A stretch of 34,504 nucleotides of DNA. Source: Acholeplasmataceae bacterium. GTDB taxonomy: Bacteria; Bacillota; Negativicutes; Acidaminococcales; Acidaminococcaceae. Position numbers and translations under genes: made by a program. Each line of letters opens with the position of its first letter. The first letter of the stretch is position 1. The stretch spans positions 1 to 34,504 of the forward strand of contig JAAYAE010000007.1 of NCBI GenBank assembly GCA_012719555.1, read 5' to 3'. The notes under the pieces were generated by a model. The model was not told the DNA's origin, did not search any database, and worked only from the letters and a program-made list of their open reading frames with translations. Shown piece after piece: positions 24,062 through 30,746 of the stretch.

Positions 24062-24088
24062 TTCTTTCCCTCCATATTCTTAGCTAGT

Positions 24089-24117
24089 AAAATATTTCGC
24101 GAACCTTTAGGACGCAA
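24089..24117 (-). promoter_or_regulatory. Possible promoter of lpxD
   Basis: TTGCGT (24112-24117) and TATTTT (24089-24094) on the - strand are spaced by 17 bp, just after the ompH terminator. Both hexamers are weak matches. The need for restart after the terminator supports it. Confidence 0.4.
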
Positions 24118-24135
24118 CTGAATATTCGCCAAATA

Positions 24136-24168
24136 TTTTAAAAAAGGCGGACGTTAAAGTCCGCCCTT
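24136..24168 (-). terminator. Rho-independent terminator after the ompH genes
   Basis: A 10-bp stem (core GGCGGAC with GTCCGCC, loop TTTAAC, extended by one G-T and two A-T pairs) is followed by TTTTTTAAAA. It lies about 10 bases after the last ompH stop and divides the ompH unit from lpxD. Confidence 0.88.
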
Positions 24169-24177
24169 CAGCAACTA

Positions 24178-24585
24178 TTATTTCATTTTTTTGGCAATAT
24201 CTTCTGTAACATCAACGCCGCCTTGTGGGACTGCTTCTTTAACTAAAATAGCACCTAGTTTTTTTTCTTTAGCAACTTCAGCAGCCGCTGTTTCAAAGCT
24301 AGCTTTTAATTTATTTTGCGCGTCAGCTTGTAACACTTGCATTTTGGCACTTTTTTCTTGTACTATCTTTTGTGCTTCTTCTTGACTCTTGCCTTCAGTT
24401 TCTTTCATCATTTCTTCTTGTAAAGCTTTTCCTTTAGTCATTACGTCTTCTTTAATAGTCTTGTAGGCAGAGCTTTCTGTTTCAATTTTCTGCATATCAA
24501 CTACACCAAATTCTGCACTACGTCCACAACCAAAAGATACGGCCGCAAAAGTTGCCAACATTGCTATTACTAATAATTTTTTCAT
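24178..24585 (-). CDS. OmpH/Skp-family protein, short lipoprotein-like form
   Basis: 135-aa exported protein of the OmpH (Skp) group, third in a row. Residues 1-20 are a signal sequence with a Cys at 20 (SFGC), which resembles a lipobox but has Phe at -2, so lipidation is possible, not certain. The mature part begins FGVVDMQKIETES, typical of OmpH, continues as long charged helices (about 45-110) and ends with GGVDVTEDIAKKMK. Skp holds unfolded outer-membrane proteins in the periplasm as a trimer. The C-terminal G-G/S-V/L-D-V-T-x-D motif is shared with the two genes upstream, indicating duplication. A strong terminator follows. Confidence 0.82.
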   Translation of the reverse strand: MKKLLVIAMLATFAAVSFGCGRSAEFGVVDMQKIETESSAYKTIKEDVMTKGKALQEEMMKETEGKSQEEAQKIVQEKSAKMQVLQADAQNKLKASFETAAAEVAKEKKLGAILVKEAVPQGGVDVTEDIAKKMK

Positions 24586-24604
24586 GTTTTATCCCTCTTT
24601 ATTT

Positions 24605-25522
24605 TTAATTTGCTATATTTTTAATTTCAGTGCAAACATCATCAGTAACATCTACGCCCGAAATATTAGCCTTCACGTCTTTAAGTACTAAAACATATTT
24701 TTTATGCAAGGTAACCTTCTTAAGAGCACTTTCAATGTCACTGTTAATACTATCTAAAAGTTTGTCGTGTGACTGTTTTTTTAAATCAATTTGCTTATCC
24801 ATAGAAGCAATAAGTTTTTCTAACTCTGCAGGTCCTTGTTTTAATTGTTCCGCAGTAGTCCCCTGAATACCCATAGATTTACCTAACAGTTCTGCTTGAA
24901 GTTCTTTGGCATAATCAGCCATGGATTTGTGAGCAGCAACCATCTCAGGAGTCATTTTTTTATCCACCAATTCATTGCGTTTTCGTGCTATTCCAGCCAA
25001 ATCATTTTCTCTAGCTTGCAAAACATCATCTAGCTCTTTAACCACAGCTGCTCTGGCGCTTGTAGTCATTTTTACGCTTTCTAGCTTAATACGCAAATTA
25101 ACAATGGGCAGCCTATATACTTCTTCTACTGCATCTTTATCTTTTGCTAATTGCGCGTCAGCTTCTCTGATTGCGGCTCTTTCCAATTTACGCAACCGAG
25201 CATTTTCTGCTGTTTCACGCTCTGCCATACGAGTGGCAAATTCTGCTTCTGCATAGTTTTGCTTGCCGGTGAGTTTCATCTTGGTAAGATTATCCAAAAG
25301 CTGAAGTTGTTTTCTCCCCAACGAAAGTTGCTCATCTCGCAGGCGTGTAGCTCTTTCTACAGCCTCTGTAGATTGAGTCAGCCTTTTATACTTAGGATGT
25401 GCCTTCATAGCTTTTTGCCAATCAATAACGGCAATAGACGGTGTATCTTTTTTCATGCCTAAATTACCGCAGGCGGAAACTAGCAAGGCGGTAGCTGTAA
25501 ATATACATATAAGCCAGCGCAA
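24605..25522 (-). CDS. OmpH/Skp-related lipoprotein, long form
   Basis: 305-aa protein, the middle of three ompH-like genes. The signal peptide ends in LVSAC, a good lipobox with Cys at residue 18, so it is likely a lipoprotein. After SIAVIDWQKAMKAHPKY, an OmpH-type start, it has about 200 residues of charged helix, far longer than ordinary Skp, and ends with ISGVDVTDDVCTEIKNIAN. The start is a TTG with AGGAGG six bases upstream; an earlier TTG at 25549 is in the tail of a hairpin and lacks a ribosome-binding site. It may form a taller Skp-like chamber or bridge between membrane and wall, which is inference. Confidence 0.8.
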   Translation of the reverse strand: MRWLICIFTATALLVSACGNLGMKKDTPSIAVIDWQKAMKAHPKYKRLTQSTEAVERATRLRDEQLSLGRKQLQLLDNLTKMKLTGKQNYAEAEFATRMAERETAENARLRKLERAAIREADAQLAKDKDAVEEVYRLPIVNLRIKLESVKMTTSARAAVVKELDDVLQARENDLAGIARKRNELVDKKMTPEMVAAHKSMADYAKELQAELLGKSMGIQGTTAEQLKQGPAELEKLIASMDKQIDLKKQSHDKLLDSINSDIESALKKVTLHKKYVLVLKDVKANISGVDVTDDVCTEIKNIAN

Positions 25523-25546
25523 GTTATCCCTCCTCAGTAAACAGTA

Positions 25547-25569
25547 CAAAAGCCGAGCAAAAAGCTCGG
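25547..25569 (-). terminator. Weak terminator or attenuator between ompH genes
   Basis: CCGAGC-TTTTT-GCTCGG followed by CTTTTG on the - strand lies about 11 nt after the first ompH stop. The 6-bp stem and short T-run suggest partial termination, which would lower expression of the two genes behind it. Confidence 0.5.
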
Positions 25570-25580
25570 TCTTAATTGTA

Positions 25581-26060
25581 TTATTTTTTCAATTCAGCAT
25601 TAACATCAGCAGTGACATCTAAACCACCGTAAACAACAGCGCCTTTATCAACTACAACAGCCAATCCTTTTTTCTTGCCTACAGCTACAATAGCTTCATC
25701 AACTTTTTTATTAATTGGAGCTAGAAGTTCTTTATCTTTGGCACTTAATTCCTCTTGATATTGCTTCATTAATTTTTGTTTGTCACTGTCATTCATGTCC
25801 TTACTTTTTTCGGCAAACTCTTTTTGTGCTGTTTCCACGGCACTATTCATAGAATTTTGCACTTCCATAGTTCCTGGTGCATTCTTTATCAAATCCTGAT
25901 AGTCAACAGTCCCTATAGCTGATTCCATGATTAAATTGCCGGAAGAAGTCCCTCCAAGGCCGCTTTGTGTCAAACCTAAGGCAAAGAGCCCTAGAATAAA
26001 AATTGCAGCTATACTCAAAGAAATCACTTTGACATTTTTCTTGTTAGCTAATTCCATCAT
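25581..26060 (-). CDS. OmpH/Skp-family protein, membrane-anchored form
   Basis: 159-aa OmpH-like protein, the first of three. A hydrophobic segment (about 11-31, SLSIAAIFILGLFALGLT) without a clear cleavage site suggests an uncleaved anchor in the inner membrane. The periplasmic part begins IGTVDYQDLIKNAPGTMEV, followed by a charged helical hairpin (about 65-125) and the C-terminal VVYGGLDVTADVNAELKK. It is expected to hold newly exported barrel proteins for BamA, which is encoded nearby. It is directly behind the strongest promoter seen in the window, 44 nt from the predicted start site. Confidence 0.85.
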   Translation of the reverse strand: MMELANKKNVKVISLSIAAIFILGLFALGLTQSGLGGTSSGNLIMESAIGTVDYQDLIKNAPGTMEVQNSMNSAVETAQKEFAEKSKDMNDSDKQKLMKQYQEELSAKDKELLAPINKKVDEAIVAVGKKKGLAVVVDKGAVVYGGLDVTADVNAELKK

Positions 26061-26110
26061 TTTCCTATCCCTACTCTCTCAAAATTACTAACCTATAATT
26101 TAACCTAATA

Positions 26111-26139
26111 ATTATAGCAACAAAGGCCAAGGCTTTCAA
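26111..26139 (-). promoter_or_regulatory. Strong promoter of the ompH unit
   Basis: TTGAAA (26134-26139), a 17-bp spacer and a perfect TATAAT (26111-26116) on the - strand, with a TGC extension before the -10. This is close to the sigma-A consensus and should make the ompH genes more highly expressed than bamA and tamB upstream. Confidence 0.85.
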
Positions 26140-26145
26140 CCATTT

Positions 26146-27423
26146 TTACAAATTTCCTACTATGCGAAGGTAGGTCTTATCTTTAGAATAAACATATTCT
26201 GTACTTAAAAATTCATGAATTCGATAACGAATACCAAACTCATTACCGCCAGGGCCACTAAAATGTTCTATTCTTATTTTCCATTTCGGAGAAAATTTGT
26301 ATTCAAATTTATAATTATTTTCCCCGGCTGAAATTCTTCTGGAATAACCTATAGAAATATTACCCAATTTACGCATATAGCCAGGGGAAAAATCCCACTC
26401 CGTGGGATTAACAATAACAGAAGCTTCCGCAAAAATTTCATCAGCCCCGGAAATATATTTACCAATATGAGCGACTCCCGAAATATTATGCCCATCTCTT
26501 CCAACATCGCCGTAACCTTCAAACCAAACTTTATAACGCGGTGAATTCAGTTGTGCCTCTACTATGGTGTCAGCTCCCGGAATAATGGTTAGCGTAGGTA
26601 CAATACCGTAAAGTTTAACCGCCTTTTGCTGCCTTAAAACCTTCAAAAGCCTTTCTCGAACGCTTTCCAGATTATCATTAATATACTGTATTGGTAAACC
26701 CCTAAGATTATTCACTTCCCTGCCGAAAATATTTTTGGTCTCTAAAAAAAGGATATTAGGCATGTTATCTGACATTATTTCCAAATGCACATTTTGCACT
26801 AATTTTCCCACAGGGTAAATTACAACTTGTACAACAGCCCTATCTTCCTGCCTGCTTAAATCAATAGCTGCTCTAAAATTAGGCAACGCAACAGCCACAT
26901 CTGCCCTAATCATCTGTCTTAAAACGCCGCCGGCCCAATCAGTTGCATCTACAGAAGCCCCAAGAACCGTGTTCCTTATTTGCGTTTGTAGCTGGGGCAT
27001 TTTTTTCAAAAGTTCTCCAGCCATATTATCATCAACATCAGAAAAACGAATATCTACCTGAACGTCCCCAATAACTTTACCCCAAGGTGACAAAGCTATA
27101 TTGACTTGCGTGGTCGTGCCTAAGACTAAACTTACTTTTTCCACTTGATAACCGGTTAACACCCTGTCGGTTACCTCTTGCAGCAAATTTGAATAATCTG
27201 ATTTTGACTTTTCAATTTGCTCAATTTCCCTGTTCATTAATAACTGTTCTGCAACTACCTGTATACTAGCAGTCATTCTCGCCAGCAAAGTATCACCGGC
27301 GTGATGACCTGCATCTTGAATCTTTACTTGTACCTGCTCAATCGGAGCAGCAAATACTATTGTTGGTAAGAACATGAGAACAAAGAGAAGCCCGAAAAGG
27401 CTATAGCAACTTTTTATCCTCAC
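26146..27423 (-). CDS. Unrecognised exported envelope protein between bamA and ompH
   Basis: 425-aa protein; I do not recognise a named family. Residues 1-25 are a signal peptide (ending VFA-AP). Residues about 26-280 look like a mixed alpha/beta soluble region with repeated beta-alpha units (GTTTQVNIALSPWGKVIGDVQ; AVVQVVIYPVGKLVQNVHLE), somewhat like tandem POTRA-type modules. From about 285 the sequence is almost only beta strands rich in Tyr and charged residues, ending RIVGNL. The C-terminal strands resemble the end of TamB (pattern EY-x-F/I-S/T-x-K, then GI-R/Q-Y). The start is GTG with GGAGG eight bases upstream. Its place directly after bamA suggests an outer-membrane assembly role. 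This is inference. Confidence 0.75.
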   Translation of the reverse strand: MRIKSCYSLFGLLFVLMFLPTIVFAAPIEQVQVKIQDAGHHAGDTLLARMTASIQVVAEQLLMNREIEQIEKSKSDYSNLLQEVTDRVLTGYQVEKVSLVLGTTTQVNIALSPWGKVIGDVQVDIRFSDVDDNMAGELLKKMPQLQTQIRNTVLGASVDATDWAGGVLRQMIRADVAVALPNFRAAIDLSRQEDRAVVQVVIYPVGKLVQNVHLEIMSDNMPNILFLETKNIFGREVNNLRGLPIQYINDNLESVRERLLKVLRQQKAVKLYGIVPTLTIIPGADTIVEAQLNSPRYKVWFEGYGDVGRDGHNISGVAHIGKYISGADEIFAEASVIVNPTEWDFSPGYMRKLGNISIGYSRRISAGENNYKFEYKFSPKWKIRIEHFSGPGGNEFGIRYRIHEFLSTEYVYSKDKTYLRIVGNL

Positions 27424-27449
27424 TTAACTTCCCTCCCCCAATATTTACT

Positions 27450-29381
27450 TTAGAATTGTCCTCCAAAACTAAAGTGGAATCTTCCTCCATCGCCACCATT
27501 TAGCGGAATACCATAGTCTAAGCGCAATGGACCAAGCGGAGAATTAATACGTAAGCCAATACCGGCACTATACTTCATTAATCCCAATTCAAAATTATTT
27601 TCGCCATAATCTTTACTCCAAGCATAGCCCGCATCAGTAAATACCACTCCTTGTACTTTTTTAACTAAAGGAATTCTGTATTCTACACTGCCACGGAGCA
27701 TGCTGTTACCCTTAAATATATCATCGCGGTACCCACGAAGAGTATCACTGCCACCTACAGAAAATCTTTGACTTAGAGGCATATCCCCATTGGCAAAACC
27801 AACGCCTAAGTTCACTGCAATAACATTATTTACACCTTGACGATAGTAGTAACGGTAATCAGCACTATATTTTTGAAAACTAAAATCACCTCCAAAAGAA
27901 GCTACTTCCACAGAATAGTTATTTCGTTTACCTTCGTGTGGATCATAGATATTATCTCTACTATCCAATGTACGAGCAAAAATCACGCTGCGGGTAAGGC
28001 CAAAATTCTGAGCCTGTCTTTCAGCAATAACGTCAGCACTTTGCTGTGTGCCATCAAGATCGTATCCTTCAAAATACTGGTACTTATAGCCGCTAACTGG
28101 TTTAACATAGCTATCATCCCTATTTTTTAGTGTTACAGAATTTGTAATGAACTCATTATCTGTTACACGGCTAAAGGATATTTCTTCACCGCGTCTTTTC
28201 TTATAATAACGAGCAATTTCGTCACTATCACGATTATAATCAACATATTCATTAGTCATATTGTAAATTGTAATACCCATGGTAGTTTGTTTGTTGTCTA
28301 TCCAAGGACGCACATAGGATAACTCGTAGTTTTTGTTATAGACGTCATCGCCGCCAAACTCCCAGCGCAAATTAACCTTATCACCGGTGCCACGGAAATT
28401 CTTATCTCCAATAGAAATCATTCCCAAAATACCATCTGCATCACTGTAGCCGGCACCGATACCAAATGTTCCTGTACTCATTTCTGATACAGTAATTTCT
28501 ACAACCACTGTATTTTGTTGCTGGCCTGGATTTAATTTTATGTTAACATCTTCAAAATAACCTAGATTATAAATGCGTTGCATACTGCGACGGGCTGCCT
28601 TCGCGTTAAAAGGCTGTCCCTTCTTTAGCTTCATTTCTCTGGTAATAACATAATCTTTAGTCTTCGTATTGCCTTTAATTTTGAAATCTTCAACAACGCC
28701 TTCATTAATAAGTATGGCTAAATGACCATCAGGTAATAAACGAATATCGTTGACGCGAGCTAAAATATAGCCCTGCTTACTATATTCGCTTTCAATTCTG
28801 CGTGCCCCTTCATTAACTTTTTTAGTATTAAGCACTTGACCTTTAGGAATATCCACCATTTTTCTTATTTCGGCAGTAGAAATTTTAGTATTACCTTCTA
28901 CATCTAATTGTACAAAAGCTGGGTTTTCCATAATCGTGTAATCAATTTGGACACCTTCAGGTACCTCTCTGAAACTAGGCGTAATTTCATAAAATAATCC
29001 TGTTTCATATAGTGAGCGCATATCTGCCTCAAAGCCATCAGACGTAAATGTCGTCCCCGGCTTCATTTTAAGAACTTCTTTGATTTTCTCTTGATCCAAA
29101 TTATCAATACCAATTAAACTTACTTTGGCAACTAGGCTGCCCACATAAGGTGCCGCTTTAGCTGCATTATCTGCAGCTTTACTTTGCTCCTTTTGTAAGT
29201 TGGCCTCAGGCATCACGGATTTAGAAAGAGGTTCCACTTTCAGCTTTCCTTCAGCAGCTTCAACTTTCGGTTTGTGTTCTAACGGTTGGCTAACGGATAC
29301 CTCAGCGTACACAGGTGAGGTTAAAAGCAAGGATGTCAATATACCTGCGGCTAATGGCTGCCAAATTTTTCTTTTTTTCAT
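27450..29381 (-). CDS. bamA: Outer-membrane protein assembly factor BamA
   Basis: 643-aa Omp85 protein that inserts beta-barrels into the outer membrane. Residues 1-26 are a signal peptide, then a 55-residue Lys/Glu/Ala-rich spacer. Three POTRA domains follow (about 84-154, 155-232, 233-301), fewer than the five of E. coli. The barrel covers about 305-643, with the conserved LRGY motif of loop 6 (SVGGSDTLRGYRDD) and a terminal Phe (FSFGGQF). The start at MKKRKIW follows AGGGGG; the frame is open eight codons further but would overlap the upstream gene. TamA is not present, and BamA may serve TamB as well. Confidence 0.95.
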   Translation of the reverse strand: MKKRKIWQPLAAGILTSLLLTSPVYAEVSVSQPLEHKPKVEAAEGKLKVEPLSKSVMPEANLQKEQSKAADNAAKAAPYVGSLVAKVSLIGIDNLDQEKIKEVLKMKPGTTFTSDGFEADMRSLYETGLFYEITPSFREVPEGVQIDYTIMENPAFVQLDVEGNTKISTAEIRKMVDIPKGQVLNTKKVNEGARRIESEYSKQGYILARVNDIRLLPDGHLAILINEGVVEDFKIKGNTKTKDYVITREMKLKKGQPFNAKAARRSMQRIYNLGYFEDVNIKLNPGQQQNTVVVEITVSEMSTGTFGIGAGYSDADGILGMISIGDKNFRGTGDKVNLRWEFGGDDVYNKNYELSYVRPWIDNKQTTMGITIYNMTNEYVDYNRDSDEIARYYKKRRGEEISFSRVTDNEFITNSVTLKNRDDSYVKPVSGYKYQYFEGYDLDGTQQSADVIAERQAQNFGLTRSVIFARTLDSRDNIYDPHEGKRNNYSVEVASFGGDFSFQKYSADYRYYYRQGVNNVIAVNLGVGFANGDMPLSQRFSVGGSDTLRGYRDDIFKGNSMLRGSVEYRIPLVKKVQGVVFTDAGYAWSKDYGENNFELGLMKYSAGIGLRINSPLGPLRLDYGIPLNGGDGGRFHFSFGGQF

Positions 29382-29391
29382 GTTAAACCCC

Positions 29392-29940
29392 CTAATTTGA
29401 TTCACTTAATCTCTTGCGTGCTACGCGCACTAAATTGCGCATTTCCTGCGTTTCTGCCAACGGCGTATTCTGCGTTACTTTTGTCTTTGAAACATTTTGC
29501 TCTTCTGATAAAGATTCAGGTTCTTTTATTTTGTATTCTGCACCGCTGCCATTTTTAGGCATAGCGTCAACATTTGTAGCTACAACTTCCGCACTTTTAG
29601 GTGATATCAGAGGTTGTGGTTGTGTGATTTGTACGACATTTATCACAGGCTTTACTTGTGTGGCAGCAAGCTCGCTTTGGTTCATTGTGCTTTTAGCCCA
29701 AAACCAACTGCCCACTCCTACCAAAACAAGAATGCCGGCAATACCTATGGCCAAGGTTTGTCTTGCCCAAAAACTTTTAGATCCACGTTTTTCCCGCAAA
29801 AACTGCATCTGAGCTTCTGCTAACATTAAATCCAATTCTCCCCGTGCACCATTGTGAGCCTTAAAGCTTTCCTCAGCATTTTTTAAATTACTTTGCAAAG
29901 TTTTTATCTGGTCACAAATACCTTTTCTTTGCCTTACCAT
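29392..29940 (-). CDS. Single-span membrane protein of unknown function, behind the sigma factor gene
   Basis: 182-aa protein with no recognised family. Residues 8-52 are charged and helical (QIKTLQSNLKNAEESFKAHN, then a Glu/Leu/Met-rich helix), probably a cytoplasmic coiled coil. Residues 61-81 form one membrane segment, flanked by KSFWARQ on the inside. Residues 85-182 are a Gln/Pro/Val/Glu-rich, likely disordered outer part. This is the topology of a transmembrane anti-sigma factor, and it lies next to a sigma gene, but the zinc-binding HxxxCxxC motif of many such proteins is absent. It ends 10 nt before bamA, with which it should be transcribed. Other options are a BamA helper or a wall-linking protein. 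Confidence 0.7.
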   Translation of the reverse strand: MVRQRKGICDQIKTLQSNLKNAEESFKAHNGARGELDLMLAEAQMQFLREKRGSKSFWARQTLAIGIAGILVLVGVGSWFWAKSTMNQSELAATQVKPVINVVQITQPQPLISPKSAEVVATNVDAMPKNGSGAEYKIKEPESLSEEQNVSKTKVTQNTPLAETQEMRNLVRVARKRLSESN

Positions 29941-29961
29941 TATACCGTCACCGCCTTAAAA

Positions 29962-29979
29962 ACTATACCGATATATAGT
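29962..29979 (-). other. AT-rich inverted repeat upstream of the membrane-protein/bamA genes
   Basis: ACTATA-TATCGG-TATAGT, followed by TTTTAAGG on the - strand, 22 bp before the ATG at 29940. It could be a weak terminator or an operator. It shares GACTATATA with the palindrome upstream of lpxA. Confidence 0.3.
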
Positions 29980-29984
29980 CCTAA

Positions 29985-30059
29985 TTAGCACTTATATCTC
30001 CGCCTGCCATTAATGGTGATTTTAAGCTTATTGCTAAACTTTACGTATTCTATCTTCAT
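29985..30059 (-). CDS. Possible 24-residue basic small protein
   Basis: An ATG with AAAGGT seven bases upstream opens a 24-codon frame, beginning MKIEYVKFSNKLK and ending RRRYKC, in the 143-nt gap behind the sigma factor gene. It is very basic (about nine Lys/Arg). It may be chance, a leader peptide, or a real small protein. No family can be named. Confidence 0.25.
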   Translation of the reverse strand: MKIEYVKFSNKLKITINGRRRYKC

Positions 30060-30083
30060 TTTTCAGACCTTTATCACTAACAG

Positions 30084-30725
30084 TTATATTTTCTTCAAAT
30101 CTGCCATTAACCGTGACAACATACCTCGCACACGTCGCACACCTTTTTTTTGCAGCCGATAAACATGCCCGGTGGTCACATTAATTGCAGCTGCAATATC
30201 TATTGGTCGTTTATCTTCCAAATAAATGGCAGATAGTACTAGTTGTTCTTTATCAGGCAGCCTCTCAATAGCCGCTAAAACTCTTCCTGAAAGAAAATTT
30301 CGCTCCGCCTGCTCAGCAGGAGATGTCTCCTGTGAGATCAACATATCTGACCAAGAAATTCCACTGCCGGCAATGGCCTCACTATCTAAAGATAATGTGC
30401 CGCCACCATATTCTGAATTTAAATAATCTATCATCCTGCCCTTTATACGATGTAAAGCAAAAATACTGAAAGCAACTCCCTTGGTATAATCAAAGCGTTC
30501 CGCTGCTTCCAAAAGCCCAACAGTCCCTTCTTGAATTAGTTCCAATACCTGTTCTGAAGGAAGTTTAAATGATAAGGCCGTCTTAAAAACAAGGGGCTGG
30601 TAGGAACGTATAAGCAAATTATGTGCATCTGTATCTCCGTTTCCGCTCTTTTCCCAAAGAGAAATCTCTTCCTCGCGAGAGAGTAATTTTATTTTTCCCA
30701 ATTCTTCTAAATATTTGCTAAGCAT
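30084..30725 (-). CDS. Sigma-70 family RNA polymerase sigma factor
   Basis: 213-aa sigma factor. Residues 35-103 match region 2, with the core-binding and -10 recognition stretch LIQEGTVGLLEAAERFDYTKGVAFSIFALHRIKGRMIDYL. Residues about 150-205 match region 4, with the helix-turn-helix RPIDIAAAINVTTGHVYRLQKKGVRRVR. A short N-terminal part (LLSREEEISLW) resembles region 1.2. Between them is a linker of about 45 residues that is too short for a full region 3. It is nearer to the alternative sigma factors of the SigF/SigH/FliA kind than to ECF factors. AGGAGG precedes the ATG. It sits between tamB and bamA, 21 nt after tamB, so it is likely co-transcribed with them. Confidence 0.88.
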   Translation of the reverse strand: MLSKYLEELGKIKLLSREEEISLWEKSGNGDTDAHNLLIRSYQPLVFKTALSFKLPSEQVLELIQEGTVGLLEAAERFDYTKGVAFSIFALHRIKGRMIDYLNSEYGGGTLSLDSEAIAGSGISWSDMLISQETSPAEQAERNFLSGRVLAAIERLPDKEQLVLSAIYLEDKRPIDIAAAINVTTGHVYRLQKKGVRRVRGMLSRLMADLKKI

Positions 30726-30746
30726 ATCCTACCTCCTTTCTTTGCT

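Noticed and set aside
25523..25549. TTG at 25549 as the start of the long OmpH lipoprotein
   Set aside because: It lies in the tail of the preceding hairpin without a ribosome-binding site; the TTG at 25522 has AGGAGG and starts the signal peptide.
29200..29823. Several + strand open frames opposite bamA and its neighbour
   Set aside because: Composition mirrors the opposite strand genes and no family features are seen; the same holds for the other + strand frames from 4000 onward.
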